A stretch of DNA of 49,108 bases from Dysgonamonadaceae bacterium (GCA_031275735.1 JAISOJ010000106.1:1-49108); one strand, 5' to 3'; positions 26,374 to 35,281 are shown, numbered from the stretch's first letter. A program made the numbers and translations. Notes: generated from the sequence alone by a model not told the origin.

Positions 26374-27441
26374 ATGATAATGCAAAAATTACCCTTACTC
26401 ATTGCTGTTGCTTTTCAAACAACGGTTGACAACAGGCAAATATCGCTTTATACTTTACACAATGGAGATATTACAATGCAGGTAACAAACTTCGGCGCTC
26501 GCGTAGTATCATTGTTCACTCCCGACCGTACAGGAAAATATGATGACATTGTATTGGGATATCCCAATATAGAATCATATCTGCATAATCGGGGCGAACG
26601 GTTTCTGGGATGCGTGGTAGGTCGTTATGCAAACCGTATTGCAAACGGTAAATTTACTCTTAACGGAAACGAATATGCCTTGCCGCTTAACAGCGGCGGA
26701 CAAACTTTGCACGGAGGAATAAGAGGATTCGATAACGTAGTATGGAACGTTGACAGTGTAAGCGAAAATGAAATCGTTTTTTCATATATATCCGTAGATG
26801 GAGAAGAAGGTTTTCCGGGCGAATTGCATGTAATAATGACATATTCGCTTACTGAAAACAACGAATTTAAAATTACTTACAAAGCAACTGCAAACAAAAC
26901 TACTGTCGTAAATCTTTCGCACCATTCGTTTTTCAATCTCAAAGGCGAAGGAAACGGCAGCGTCGAAAATCATATTCTGACGCTCAATGCAGGTCATATT
27001 ACAGATGTAAACAGAACGCTTATTCCAACAGGAAATTTGATGCCTGTCGAAAATACTCCGTTTGATTTTCGTACTCCGCACACTATTGGCGAACGAATTA
27101 ATGAAAATCATGAACAGTTGAAATTCGGCAGCGGATACGACCACAATTGGGTACTCGACTGTAAAAGTATTGACGAACCTGCAGCCACAGTTTATGAACC
27201 CGAAAGCGGAAGAGAATTGCTGGTATTTACCGACCAGCCAGGAATACAGTTTTACAGCGGAAATCATTTTTACGGAATGGTAGAAGGAAAATACGGAAAA
27301 CGGCATAACAGGCGCGAATCTTTTGCTCTTGAAACGCAAAAATTTCCAGATTCGCCCAACCATTCCGGCTTCCCGACTACAGTATTGAATGTCGGAGAAA
27401 CATATCAACATACATGCATTTATAAATTTAATACAAAATAA
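26374..27441 (+). CDS. galM: Aldose 1-epimerase (mutarotase)
   Basis: This 355-residue galactose-mutarotase-like protein interconverts the alpha and beta forms of aldoses such as xylose. Typical segments are NFGARVVSLFTPDR, VGRYANRIANGKFTL, GGQTLHGG, the catalytic-histidine segment NLSHHSFFNLKGEG, YDHNWVLD and the C-terminal Glu region RRESFALETQKFPDSPN. The start could be ATG 26374 or the ATG two codons later (MQKLPLLIAVAF); the hydrophobic opening is not a convincing signal peptide. It lies 3 bp before xylE, so the two are co-translated or nearly so, and serves xylose entry into the XylA step. Confidence 0.94.
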   Translation: MIMQKLPLLIAVAFQTTVDNRQISLYTLHNGDITMQVTNFGARVVSLFTPDRTGKYDDIVLGYPNIESYLHNRGERFLGCVVGRYANRIANGKFTLNGNEYALPLNSGGQTLHGGIRGFDNVVWNVDSVSENEIVFSYISVDGEEGFPGELHVIMTYSLTENNEFKITYKATANKTTVVNLSHHSFFNLKGEGNGSVENHILTLNAGHITDVNRTLIPTGNLMPVENTPFDFRTPHTIGERINENHEQLKFGSGYDHNWVLDCKSIDEPAATVYEPESGRELLVFTDQPGIQFYSGNHFYGMVEGKYGKRHNRRESFALETQKFPDSPNHSGFPTTVLNVGETYQHTCIYKFNTK

Positions 27442-27444
27442 TCC

Positions 27445-28896
27445 ATGAAAAATAAAGAATACAATTCAACATATATTTTATGTATCACTCTGGTAGCAAC
27501 TCTCGGCGGCTTGCTTTTCGGATATGATACGGCAGTAATTTCAGGAGCGGAAAAAGGTATTGAAGGTTTTTTCCTGCAATCCGGAGCAAATTTCCAGTAC
27601 AATAAATTTCTGCACGGCATAACTTCGTCGAGTGCGCTTATAGGTTGTGTTATTGGCGGATTTATATCAGGATTTTTTGCACAGCGACTCGGACGGCGTA
27701 ATTCGCTCCGATTTGCATCCGTGTTGTTTTTCCTGTCAGCCTTAGGCTCTTATTACCCCGAATTTTTATTTTTTGAAAAAAATATTCCCACAAGCAATCT
27801 TTTGATAACATTCAATATGTATCGCATATTGGGCGGTATAGGTGTGGGACTTGCTTCGGCTATTGTGCCTGTGTATATTGCCGAAATTGCTCCATCAAAA
27901 ATTCGCGGAACACTGGTTTCCTGCAATCAGTTTGCAATAATTTTCGGTATGCTGATTGTTTATTTTGTAAATTATCTGATACTGGGCGATCATACGAATC
28001 CGATTATAGATAAAGATTCTGTAACAGGAATATTGTCTTTAAATCAAAAATCCGATATATGGACAATCCATAACGGTTGGAGATATATGTTCGGTTCTGA
28101 AGCGTATGTTGCCGCAATATTTGGATTTTTACTGTTTTTTGTTCCGAAAACGCCGCGTTATCTTGTAATGATACGACAGGAAGAAAAAGCCATGTCGATT
28201 CTTTCAAAGATAAACGGAAAAGAAACGGCAAAACAAATTCTGTCGGATATAAAAGCAACAGTTCAAGTGAAAAGCGAAAAACTGTTTACTTATGGCGTTA
28301 CCGTTATTGTTATAGGTATATTTTTATCAGTATTTCAACAGGCTATAGGAATAAATGCCGTGCTTTATTATGCTCCCCGCATGTTTCAAAATGCAGGAGC
28401 CGAAGGAGGCGGAATGTTGCAAACGGTTATAATGGGTATTGTGAACATTGTATTTACTGCTGTAGCAATATTTACGGTAGATAAATTCGGACGCAAACCA
28501 TTACTGATTATCGGTTCGGCAGGTATGGCAATAGGCGCTTTTGCCGTTGCTGTTTGCGACAGCATAGGATTACAGGGAATAGTTCCCGTGATGTCTATTA
28601 TTGTTTATGCAGCATTTTTCATGATGTCGTGGGGACCGATATGCTGGGTACTGATATCCGAAATATTTCCCAATACCATTCGCGGGCAGGCAGTTGCGAT
28701 TGCCGTAGCGTTTCAATGGATTTTCAACTTCATCGTTTCATCCACATTTCCGCCGCTTTACGATTTCAGTCCGATGATTGCATACGGACTGTATGGAATA
28801 ATGTGCATATTTGCCTTTGTTTTTGTATGGAAGTGGGTACCCGAAACAAAAGGCAAAACCTTGGAAGACATGAATAAACTTTGGACAAAACGATAA
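27445..28896 (+). CDS. xylE: D-xylose:H+ symporter, MFS sugar transporter
   Basis: This 483-residue inner-membrane transporter has 12 predicted segments. Sugar-porter signatures are present: GGLLFGYDTAVISGA in the first segment, RLGRRNSLR after the second, RILGGIGVGLASAIVPVYIAEIAP around the fourth, QQAIGINAVLYYAP in the seventh, DKFGRKPLL, and VPETKGKTLEDM at the end. The sequence and the xylA/xylB/galM setting point to D-xylose, although close relatives also carry arabinose or glucose. It ends the xylose cluster and is followed by an intrinsic terminator. Confidence 0.92.
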   Translation: MKNKEYNSTYILCITLVATLGGLLFGYDTAVISGAEKGIEGFFLQSGANFQYNKFLHGITSSSALIGCVIGGFISGFFAQRLGRRNSLRFASVLFFLSALGSYYPEFLFFEKNIPTSNLLITFNMYRILGGIGVGLASAIVPVYIAEIAPSKIRGTLVSCNQFAIIFGMLIVYFVNYLILGDHTNPIIDKDSVTGILSLNQKSDIWTIHNGWRYMFGSEAYVAAIFGFLLFFVPKTPRYLVMIRQEEKAMSILSKINGKETAKQILSDIKATVQVKSEKLFTYGVTVIVIGIFLSVFQQAIGINAVLYYAPRMFQNAGAEGGGMLQTVIMGIVNIVFTAVAIFTVDKFGRKPLLIIGSAGMAIGAFAVAVCDSIGLQGIVPVMSIIVYAAFFMMSWGPICWVLISEIFPNTIRGQAVAIAVAFQWIFNFIVSSTFPPLYDFSPMIAYGLYGIMCIFAFVFVWKWVPETKGKTLEDMNKLWTKR

Positions 28897-28912
28897 TATA
28901 AAACGAACAGAT

Positions 28913-28952
28913 AAAAAGAGGCTGTCTCAAAACAAAAGGCAGCTTCTTTTTT
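28913..28952 (+). terminator. Intrinsic terminator after xylE
   Basis: AAAAAGAGGCTG (28913-28924) pairs with CAGCTTCTTTTTT (28940-28952) with one G-T wobble, giving a 12-bp stem and a T-run on the + strand. It starts 17 bp after the xylE stop and closes the xylose operon. Confidence 0.8.
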
Positions 28953-28956
28953 ATAT

Positions 28957-29154
28957 GAGGCTGTCTCAAAATGGTATTTTACACGTCATTGCGAGGAGCG
29001 TAGCGTGGGGGATCGCAGTTCGCAAAGACGAAACAGGAGTTTTATATGAAATACAGTCGAAAATTTTAATTACATTAAAATTAAATAGTTGATTTTTAAT
29101 ATTAAATCAGCAATTATTTATAAAATTTTATTAGACTTTATATAAGACAGCCTC
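28957..29154. mobile_element. 198-bp element with 10-bp perfect terminal inverted repeats (MITE-like)
   Basis: GAGGCTGTCT at 28957 and AGACAGCCTC ending at 29154 are perfect inverted repeats. The inside holds a REP-like unit (cacgtcattgcgaggagcg, 28979-29033) and an AT-rich part with two small palindromes. The end sequence GAGGCTGTCTCAAAA also occurs at 28918 in the xylE terminator and, as GAGGCTGTTTCAAAA, in the hairpin at 39700. Ends like this are common in insertion sequences of this phylum, but no transposase is present. It fills most of the 347-bp gap between xylE and the AMP nucleosidase gene. Confidence 0.5.
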
Positions 29155-29192
29155 TCTGTCATCCGCTGATTTTTATTTGTAAATAACAACTG

Positions 29193-29215
29193 ATACCGCA
29201 TTCCTGCTACGGTAT
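29193..29215 (-). terminator. Hairpin downstream of AMP nucleosidase
   Basis: ATACCG and CGGTAT pair across an 11-base loop, 29 bp after the AMP nucleosidase stop on the - strand. It is a weak terminator candidate without a strong T-run. Confidence 0.35.
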
Positions 29216-29243
29216 TTTGGCGAATGGAATGAAAAATTCTGTT

Positions 29244-30020
29244 TCAAAATCTCAAATGTTTAACCGAGCGCCCCGAACGTCTGAGCAATTTAAGCGATTC
29301 GATTCCTATTTTTACATGATTTTCGGCAAACTGTTCCGAAACTTTTTTGTCGCTTTCTGCCGTTTTTACTCCCGAAGCAATCATTGGCATGTCGGATGTA
29401 AGTAACAAGGCGCCTGTGCTTATGTTGTTTGCAAAACCTGCCGTGAATATTGTAGCTGTTTCCATATCCACAGACATGCAGCGCAATTTTATAAGGTATT
29501 GTTTAAATTCGTCATCGTGTTCCCATACGCGGCGATTTGTTGTATAAACTGTACCTGTCCAGTAGTCCAGTCCGAAGTCGCGAATTGTGGTAGAAACAAC
29601 GCGCTGCAAACTGAATGCCGGCAATGCCGGAACTTCGGGCGGAAGATAATCGTTTGACGTTCCGTCTCCGCGAATTGCCGCTATGGGTAATATTAAATCT
29701 CCAACTTTGTTTTTTTGCTTGAGCGTTCCGCATTTGCCCAAAAACAATACTGCCTTTGGTTCTATTGCGGTTAGCAAGTCCATTACTATTGCGGCGTTAG
29801 GGCTTCCCATTCCGAAGTTTATCATTGTTATTCCATCGGATGTTGAGCAAGGCATGTTAGCGGCTTCGTTAATAACTGTCGAATTTGTACATTCGCAAAA
29901 AAGATTGAGATAAGCCCTGAAATTTGTGAGTAATATGTGGCTTCCGAAATCTTCCAGTTTTGCGCCCGTATATCGTGGAAGCCAATTTTTTACAATATCT
30001 TCTTTTGTTTTCATTATCAT
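29244..30020 (-). CDS. amn: AMP nucleosidase
   Basis: This 258-residue cytoplasmic enzyme of the nucleoside phosphorylase-like fold hydrolyses AMP to adenine and ribose-5-phosphate. The family pattern includes INFGMGSPNAA, LFLGKCGTLK, the RGDGTSNDYLPPEVPALP loop and the base/ribose-binding MSVDMETATIFTAGF. This short form lacks the extra N-terminal regulatory domain of E. coli Amn (484 residues), as is usual in Bacteroidetes. ATG at 30020 and a second ATG two codons in are both possible starts. It is transcribed away from the MATE gene, with a 667-bp repeat-rich divergent region between them. Confidence 0.9.
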   Translation of the reverse strand: MIMKTKEDIVKNWLPRYTGAKLEDFGSHILLTNFRAYLNLFCECTNSTVINEAANMPCSTSDGITMINFGMGSPNAAIVMDLLTAIEPKAVLFLGKCGTLKQKNKVGDLILPIAAIRGDGTSNDYLPPEVPALPAFSLQRVVSTTIRDFGLDYWTGTVYTTNRRVWEHDDEFKQYLIKLRCMSVDMETATIFTAGFANNISTGALLLTSDMPMIASGVKTAESDKKVSEQFAENHVKIGIESLKLLRRSGRSVKHLRF

Positions 30021-30096
30021 AACAATTTTACAAATTTATAAAGATTTTTTGAATTGAATACAAATTAAAGAAAAAATTAACAAATGAATACGATAC

Positions 30097-30218
30097 CGGT
30101 CGGCTGAAAGCCATCCGCAAATTTAATTCAAAATTCATAACTTCGTGACGGCTACCTGCGGATAAACAGACGCCGCCGGCATACTGATGTTAAAAAACAG
30201 TATGCGGATAATGGCGGC
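30097..30218. other. GC-rich, foldable intergenic segment with alternative pairings
   Basis: This island stands in AT-rich DNA between two divergent genes. Visible pairings are GGCT-GAA-AGCC (30102-30112); ATCCGCA (30113-30119) with TGCGGAT at either 30157-30163 or 30203-30209; GCATACTG (30079+100 to 30186) with CAGTATGC (30198-30205); and GCCGCC (30172-30177) with GGCGGC (30213-30218). The two possible partners for ATCCGCA are mutually exclusive with part of the second hairpin. It may be an RNA leader, an operator region or an old element; I do not recognise a known riboswitch. Confidence 0.45.
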
Positions 30219-30258
30219 TGTGTCATTTTTTGAGCAGTTTTCTTAAACTTTTGAGCAA

Positions 30259-30531
30259 ATTTGCTTGGAAGTCGGAGTAATTTGCTTGGAAGTCGGAGTA
30301 ATTTGCTTGGAAGTCGGAGCAATTTGCTTGGAAGTCGGAGTAATTTGCTTGGAAGTCGGAGTAATTTGCTTGGAAGTCGGAGTAATTTGCTTGGAAGTCG
30401 GAGTAATTTGCTTGGAAGTCGGAGCAATTTGCTTGGAAGTCGGAGCAATTTGCTTGGAAGTCGGAGTAATTTGCTCGGAAGTCGGAGCAATTTGCTTGGA
30501 AGTCGGAGTAATTTGCTCGGAAGTCGGAGCA
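30259..30531. repeat. Perfect-period 13 x 21-bp tandem array
   Basis: Thirteen units of exactly 21 bp run without gaps. The unit reads ATTTGCTTGG followed by AAGTCGGAGTA. Variation is limited to two sites: T or C at the second-last base (C in units 3, 8, 9, 11 and 13) and TTGG or TCGG in the middle (TCGG in units 11 and 13). There are no spacers, so it is not a CRISPR. Both strands have open frames because 21 is divisible by three; the predicted 7-residue peptides (ANYSDFQ, LLRLPSK, LEVGVIC) have no credible start or family. It lies between the divergent amn and MATE genes. Confidence 0.97.
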
Positions 30532-30627
30532 AAAAAACAAATCCCGGTAAGGTCTCAAATTATCAGAATTGTTTTATATAATTATCGCCTAACATTGAAT
30601 TAATTTGTGTTAATTGCATAGGGGCAA

Positions 30628-30660
30628 ATTGATATTGTTTTTTCAAATTCATTACATTTG
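30628..30660 (+). promoter_or_regulatory. Bacteroidetes-type promoter of the MATE gene
   Basis: ATTG at 30628-30631 (the -33 box, consensus TTTG) is followed after 21 bp by TACATTTG at 30653-30660, a full match to the -7 consensus TAnnTTTG. The MATE start codon is 27 bp further on. Confidence 0.6.
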
Positions 30661-30687
30661 CATCGATGTTAATTGAATAATAAATTT

Positions 30688-32073
30688 ATGACTGATAAAA
30701 ATAATCCTGCAATTTTGGGTACTGAAAGCGTAGGAAAATTATTGACTCAATATTCTGTTCCTGCAATTATGGCAATGGTTGCAGCTTCGCTTTATAATAT
30801 TGTAGATAGAATATTTATAGGAAATGCCGTTGGACCTTTGGCAATTTCAGGTTTGGCAATTACATTTCCGCTTATGAATATTTCAGCGGCTTTTGGCTCG
30901 CTTGTCGGTGCGGGAGGCTCAACTCTTGTTGCCATAAAAATGGGACAAAAAGACAATTGGAGCGCAAACCTGATTCTTGGAAATGCAATAATGCTCAATA
31001 TTATTCTTGGCGCAGTAATAATGATTTCAGGTCTTTTGTTTTTAGACCCGATACTGTACTGTTTCGGCGCAACCGAAAATACAATAGATTTTGCACGCGA
31101 TTACATGCAAATAATTCTTGGCGGAAATATCATTACGCACGTTTATCTGGGAATGAACAATATAATGCGTTCGTCGGGTTATCCGCAAAAGGCAATGTAC
31201 ACAACGTTTATAGCTGTGATTATAAATGCCGTTCTGGATATGATTTTTATTTTCAAATTCGGCTGGGGAATACGCGGCGCGGCTGTTGCAACAATTATTG
31301 CACAAATAATCGCCCTGATTTGGGTAAGCATACATTTTACAAATAAAAACAGTTTTATACATTTTCAGAAAGGAATATATACATTAAAAAAGCGGATTGT
31401 TTCGGGAATATTTTCGATAGGAATGTCGCCGTTTATTCTTAACGTATGTTCATGTCTGGTTGTGATACTTTTTAATACTGCTCTGCTTGCTCATGGCGGC
31501 GATCTGGCTATAGGCGCTTTCGGAATAACAAACAGCGTTGGAATGTTTTTTGTAATGATAGTATTGGGATTGACACAGGGAATGCAGCCTGTTGCAGGAT
31601 ATAATTTCGGAGCAAAACAATTCGACAGAGTTTTGAAAGTATTAAAACTGTCAATGATTGCTGCAACCTGTATTACAACGGTTGCTTTCATCGTAAGCGA
31701 ACTGTTTCCTCAACAGATTGCCATGCTGTTTTCGCAAAAGGACAATGTTTTAAACAGGAATATCGAATTAACGCGGCAGCAGATAGAATATGCGGTAACA
31801 GGATTGCGAATAACGCTTGCAGTATTTCCGATTGTAGGAATTTCAATGGTAATAGCAAACTTTTTTCAGTCAATCGGAAAAGCGAAACATGCAATATTTT
31901 TATCAACAACGCGACAGTTGATTTTTTTGGTTCCGCTTATATTGGTTCTTCCTGAATTTTGGGGTTTAACAGGTATTTGGTTAAGTATTCCGATTTCTGA
32001 TTTTATTTCTACCGTTTTGTCCATAATTTTGATGCGGCAACAATTTAAAATCTTGAAAAAACAGACAACATAA
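30688..32073 (+). CDS. MATE-family multidrug/sodium antiporter
   Basis: The protein has 461 residues from ATG 30688 (MTDKNNPAILGTESVGKLL). A TTG five codons upstream is also in frame but overlaps the promoter-proximal leader and is less likely. About 12 membrane segments are visible in two similar halves. Family features include SVPAIMAMVAASLYNIVDRIF, the GxxxPLxxLxxA-type segment of the first loop, and GLTQGMQPVAGYNFGAKQ in the second half, typical of the DinF/NorM-like Bacteroidetes exporters. It would expel cationic drugs or metabolites using Na+ or H+. The cytidylate-kinase-like gene follows after 21 bp, probably in the same transcript. Confidence 0.92.
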   Translation: MTDKNNPAILGTESVGKLLTQYSVPAIMAMVAASLYNIVDRIFIGNAVGPLAISGLAITFPLMNISAAFGSLVGAGGSTLVAIKMGQKDNWSANLILGNAIMLNIILGAVIMISGLLFLDPILYCFGATENTIDFARDYMQIILGGNIITHVYLGMNNIMRSSGYPQKAMYTTFIAVIINAVLDMIFIFKFGWGIRGAAVATIIAQIIALIWVSIHFTNKNSFIHFQKGIYTLKKRIVSGIFSIGMSPFILNVCSCLVVILFNTALLAHGGDLAIGAFGITNSVGMFFVMIVLGLTQGMQPVAGYNFGAKQFDRVLKVLKLSMIAATCITTVAFIVSELFPQQIAMLFSQKDNVLNRNIELTRQQIEYAVTGLRITLAVFPIVGISMVIANFFQSIGKAKHAIFLSTTRQLIFLVPLILVLPEFWGLTGIWLSIPISDFISTVLSIILMRQQFKILKKQTT

Positions 32074-32094
32074 ACATATATAAATCATAATATC

Positions 32095-32712
32095 ATGAAC
32101 GATAATATAATAATAACCATAGGCAGGCAATTTGGCAGCGGCGGACACGAAACAGGCAAAAAACTTGCCGACCTGTTCGGATTCGAGTATTACGACAATA
32201 AACTTATAACGCTTGCCGCCAAAGAAATAGGTTTTGCGCCGGAACATCTGGAAACTTTAGACGAAAAGCCTGAATTTAACAGCGCATTCAGGATATTTGA
32301 AGGCGTTTTTTGGGGCAATTATCAATATGATAATTATTTTTCAAACGATATGATATTTAAAATACAGTCGAATGTGATTCTAAAACTTGCAGAAGAAAAA
32401 TCCTGCGTTTTTGTAGGTCGCTGTTCCGATTATGTTTTGCGCAACAATCCGAATACCGTAAATATTTTCATACATTCATCCATTGCCGACAGAACGCAGC
32501 GAATATGCAAGCGAATGAACATTAGCGAACAAAAATCTCTTGAACTTATCAAACAGTCCGACAAGCGCCGGGCTTCATTCTATAATTATTATTCAAACAA
32601 GCGCTGGGGACATTGCGAATCCTACAACATTTCGATTGATGTATCGGTATTGGGCGAAGAACAGTCTGTATATTTTCTGGCAGAGTTTATAAAAAAAAGA
32701 TTTCAAATATAA
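32095..32712 (+). CDS. Cytidylate kinase-like family protein
   Basis: This 205-residue protein carries a P-loop near its N-terminus, GRQFGSGGHETGK (residues 10-22), as in the cytidylate-kinase-like family distinct from canonical Cmk. The middle part has VFVGRCSDYVLR and the lid-like RICKRMN with many Arg residues, and the end has the family ISIDVSVLG segment. Members are common next to MATE genes in Bacteroidetes and Firmicutes, but the real substrate is not established. The gene probably forms an operon with the MATE gene. It is followed by a 244-bp AT-rich gap that contains one decayed REP-like unit (about 32788-32823). Confidence 0.85.
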   Translation: MNDNIIITIGRQFGSGGHETGKKLADLFGFEYYDNKLITLAAKEIGFAPEHLETLDEKPEFNSAFRIFEGVFWGNYQYDNYFSNDMIFKIQSNVILKLAEEKSCVFVGRCSDYVLRNNPNTVNIFIHSSIADRTQRICKRMNISEQKSLELIKQSDKRRASFYNYYSNKRWGHCESYNISIDVSVLGEEQSVYFLAEFIKKRFQI

Positions 32713-32956
32713 TTTTTCGACATAACAGGATAATTATAAATTATTTTATTCAAAGTAGTAATTGATAATTATTTTTTTGTTTTTTGCGAACCCACAAAGA
32801 CGAAGTCCGAATCGGGAAGCAATTTATTCATTTATTATATAACTGTTTTTTAACACTTCCCTCAAAATTTCCTGTCTGATAATATATATTATTGGACAAA
32901 AAAATAGCAAATGTGAAATTTACAGTATATACTTTTTTATCAAATAATCAAAAATT

Positions 32957-34521
32957 ATGAAACTCTTAACGTCTTTCTGCCTTGTTTTTTTGTTGACTCT
33001 TACAGCAGCGGCGCAGGATAGCGACAGTTTTGCCATCAGACAGTATCCATGGTCGATGAACTCTCTTAATTATCCGCGAACACATGGATGCGACAGCGTG
33101 TTTGTATACGAATATGGCGAAACATGGTATTACAATTCCGACAGCCTGTTTTACAAAATGGCTGTGCAGGGGCGAACGCTCGAAGTTGAAGATTTGCTGC
33201 ATCATTTTTATTTTCAGATATTGGAAGATTATGCCGACGCAAAAAAAATAGATGATGAATGCAGGAAAATGCGTGAAGCGGCTAAAAAATACAACAGCGG
33301 CATACTCGAATATGAAGCCGGTTTTATGGAAGCCCGTTTTATGCATGCCGACAGCGACAGCCTTTGGAACATCAAATCAGAACGAATAAGCGAACTGATG
33401 AACAAAGCAGCCAAAAACAGGGATTATGCAAACGAATGTAACATGTTGTTCGAAGACAATACGGCAGAGCTTTCAAACACGCAGCCGTTCTGCTCAATAA
33501 AATGGAAAACATGACAGACAGGGACTTTTTCAAACGTCGCGAAACATATTTTCATATCGGAAACGCATATTATTTTTTCAGAGATTACCCGAGGGCTGTT
33601 GAGTATTTCAGGGTGGCAATGCAGGACGGCGAACGCCTGTTTTTCGACCGCTCGGGATTGCGGGCTAAGGAAAAAATGGCTCAATATTACGCATCCGTTA
33701 ATCAGCTTGATTCGTCCGACTGTTATTACCGTGCGCTTTACAACAGCCCCGAACATGTACGGTTTCGTCCTGATTATGATATTATTGCAATACAAGGACT
33801 GGCAGGCAACTGCATCAAAAGAGGAGAATACCACAAGGCTTTGGCTTTGCTGCAAAAAATTCACCCGGAATTATTGAAAGCCAAAAAATCAGGCAATATA
33901 ACAACCAATATGTATTTGCTCGCAATATGCTACATTGAAACGGGGCGCTTAAACCTTTCAAAATCAATGATGGACTCAACGAAAGTAATGCTGATGAAAT
34001 CAAAAGAGCAAAGTAGGAAGTACCCGAAAACAGGGAAGGAAATAGACTTCCTGCTCAAAAACTGGTATGACTTGATGAACCGTTATAATAAAATTACAGG
34101 CAACAGAGAACTCGAATATGCTTATCGCGACTCGGTGTATATTATCGACAAAGAAGAAAGCGAAGAAAAAAATACTTTGGTAATATTAAGAGCCGAACAG
34201 GAATTGTTTGAAACCCAAAAACGACTTGCAAATGAGCAAATCCGTATCCGGAATTATCAAATTGCAATAGTTTCCACAGCCTTCAGCCTGGTATCCGAAG
34301 CAATCAATACGGTATGCAAATGCAATTTCAATACATTCATAAACGATTACCGTATAAAATTTGCCGTAACAATACTCAGCAATTCCGATTACGACAAATA
34401 TTCGCTTGAACAGATTGCCGAAATTTCGGGATTTTCAAACAGACAGTCATTTTACACCTCGTTCAAAAATAAAACCGGACTGACGCCTGCCGCTTTCTGC
34501 AAAAACCGCAATCCGCAATAA
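32957..34521 (+). pseudogene. Broken TPR-AraC type transcriptional regulator (frameshift plus internal deletion)
   Basis: Two overlapping frames, 32957-33514 (185 residues) and 33502-34521 (339 residues), appear to be one gene. The first begins with a signal-like segment (MKLLTSFCLVFLLTLTAAAQ) and helical repeats. Adding one T in the CTTTC at about 33470 would continue AEL into FKHAAVLLNKMENM and on into the second frame, which holds TPR-like helices (YFFRDYPRAVEYFRVAM). Near residue 250 of the second frame the expected membrane segment starts (YQIAIVSTAF) and then jumps directly into SLVSEAINTVCKCNFNTFIN, the middle of the AraC DNA-binding domain. The rest of the membrane helix, the linker and the first DNA-binding helices are missing. 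The C-terminal helix-turn-helix (YSLEQIAEISGFSNRQSFY) is intact. Known relatives are membrane-anchored TPR/AraC regulators of Bacteroidetes. It is very likely non-functional. Confidence 0.75.
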
Positions 34522-34585
34522 ATTAATTTTTAAAAATTAAATATCTTCTAATAAACCCGAAAAACCATAATAAATGGAAGCAACA

Positions 34586-34802
34586 TGTCATTGCGAGGAA
34601 TGAAATGACGCGCTACGCCCCTGTTTTGTCCGTCATTGCGAAGCGGTGAAGCAATCCATGTGTCATTGTCTTTATTCATTTTCTCTGGTTTGCTTCGTCG
34701 CTACGCTCCTCGCAATGACGTGTTGCTTCGTCATTTCATTCCTCGCAATGACGTATTGCATTTTGCATCCTGTGCAGTCATTGCGAAAGCAGCGAAACAA
34801 CC
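34586..34802. repeat. Cluster of REP-like dispersed repeats
   Basis: Forward units (atgtcattgcgaggaatg at 34588; cgtcattgcgaagcgg at 34631) are followed by reverse units (tggtttgcttcgtcgctacg...cgcaatgacg at about 34687-34720 and tcgtcatttcattcctcgcaatgacg at about 34728-34753) and another forward piece (cagtcattgcgaaagc). Opposing units could form hairpins. The remaining gap to 35100 is AT-rich with TTGTCAAAA words at 34929 and 35052 and the inverse TTTTGACAAAA at 35084, which could bind a regulator. Confidence 0.8.
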
Positions 34803-35108
34803 TGATATATTTGCTGTTTATTAATTTTCAACTGACAGTTTTCAATTCATATTTACTGATTTAAATTTCTAATTTAACAGCAAATATTGTTTTTTATAAT
34901 GCAAATAACAGTATGTATAACTGTTCACTTGTCAAAATTTGCAATTTTTAACATTTGCATCTTTATATAAGCATCGTTTTTTTGAAAAATAAGCATGTTT
35001 CATTTATATTAAAAGTCAATAGAAATAAGCAATAGCGAATATCGTTAAAATTTGTCAAAATTTATTTTGTAAAGAATTGCATTTTTTGACAAAATAAAGA
35101 CTGTTTTA

Positions 35109-35140
35109 TTAGGTGGTACATTTTGTCTAAAATACCTTTG
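35109..35140 (+). promoter_or_regulatory. Bacteroidetes-type promoter
   Basis: TACCTTTG at 35133-35140 fully matches the -7 consensus TAnnTTTG, with TTAG at 35109-35112 (3 of 4 to TTTG) 20 bp upstream. The expected start of transcription is near 35147. It would read through the degenerate 21-bp array into the small gene at 35478 and the type IX-related genes. Confidence 0.5.
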
Positions 35141-35281
35141 TACGGCAATATCGAAATATTTTATATGACAAATTTTACAGTAAATACGGCAACAGGCACA
35201 GCAGGCAAAAACCCAGCAAATACACTATATACAGGATATATTAAGAATTTTTTTAATACATTTTTTTTCGTTAAATGCGTG

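Noticed and set aside
30152-30603. Open frames with 7-residue repeats on both strands of the 21-bp array
   Set aside because: Four frames are open at once, which shows a repeat effect and not coding.
32788-32823. Possible further REP-like unit before the broken regulator
   Set aside because: Only scattered words (gcgaacccacaaagacg, gggaagcaat) remain; too decayed to list as a feature.
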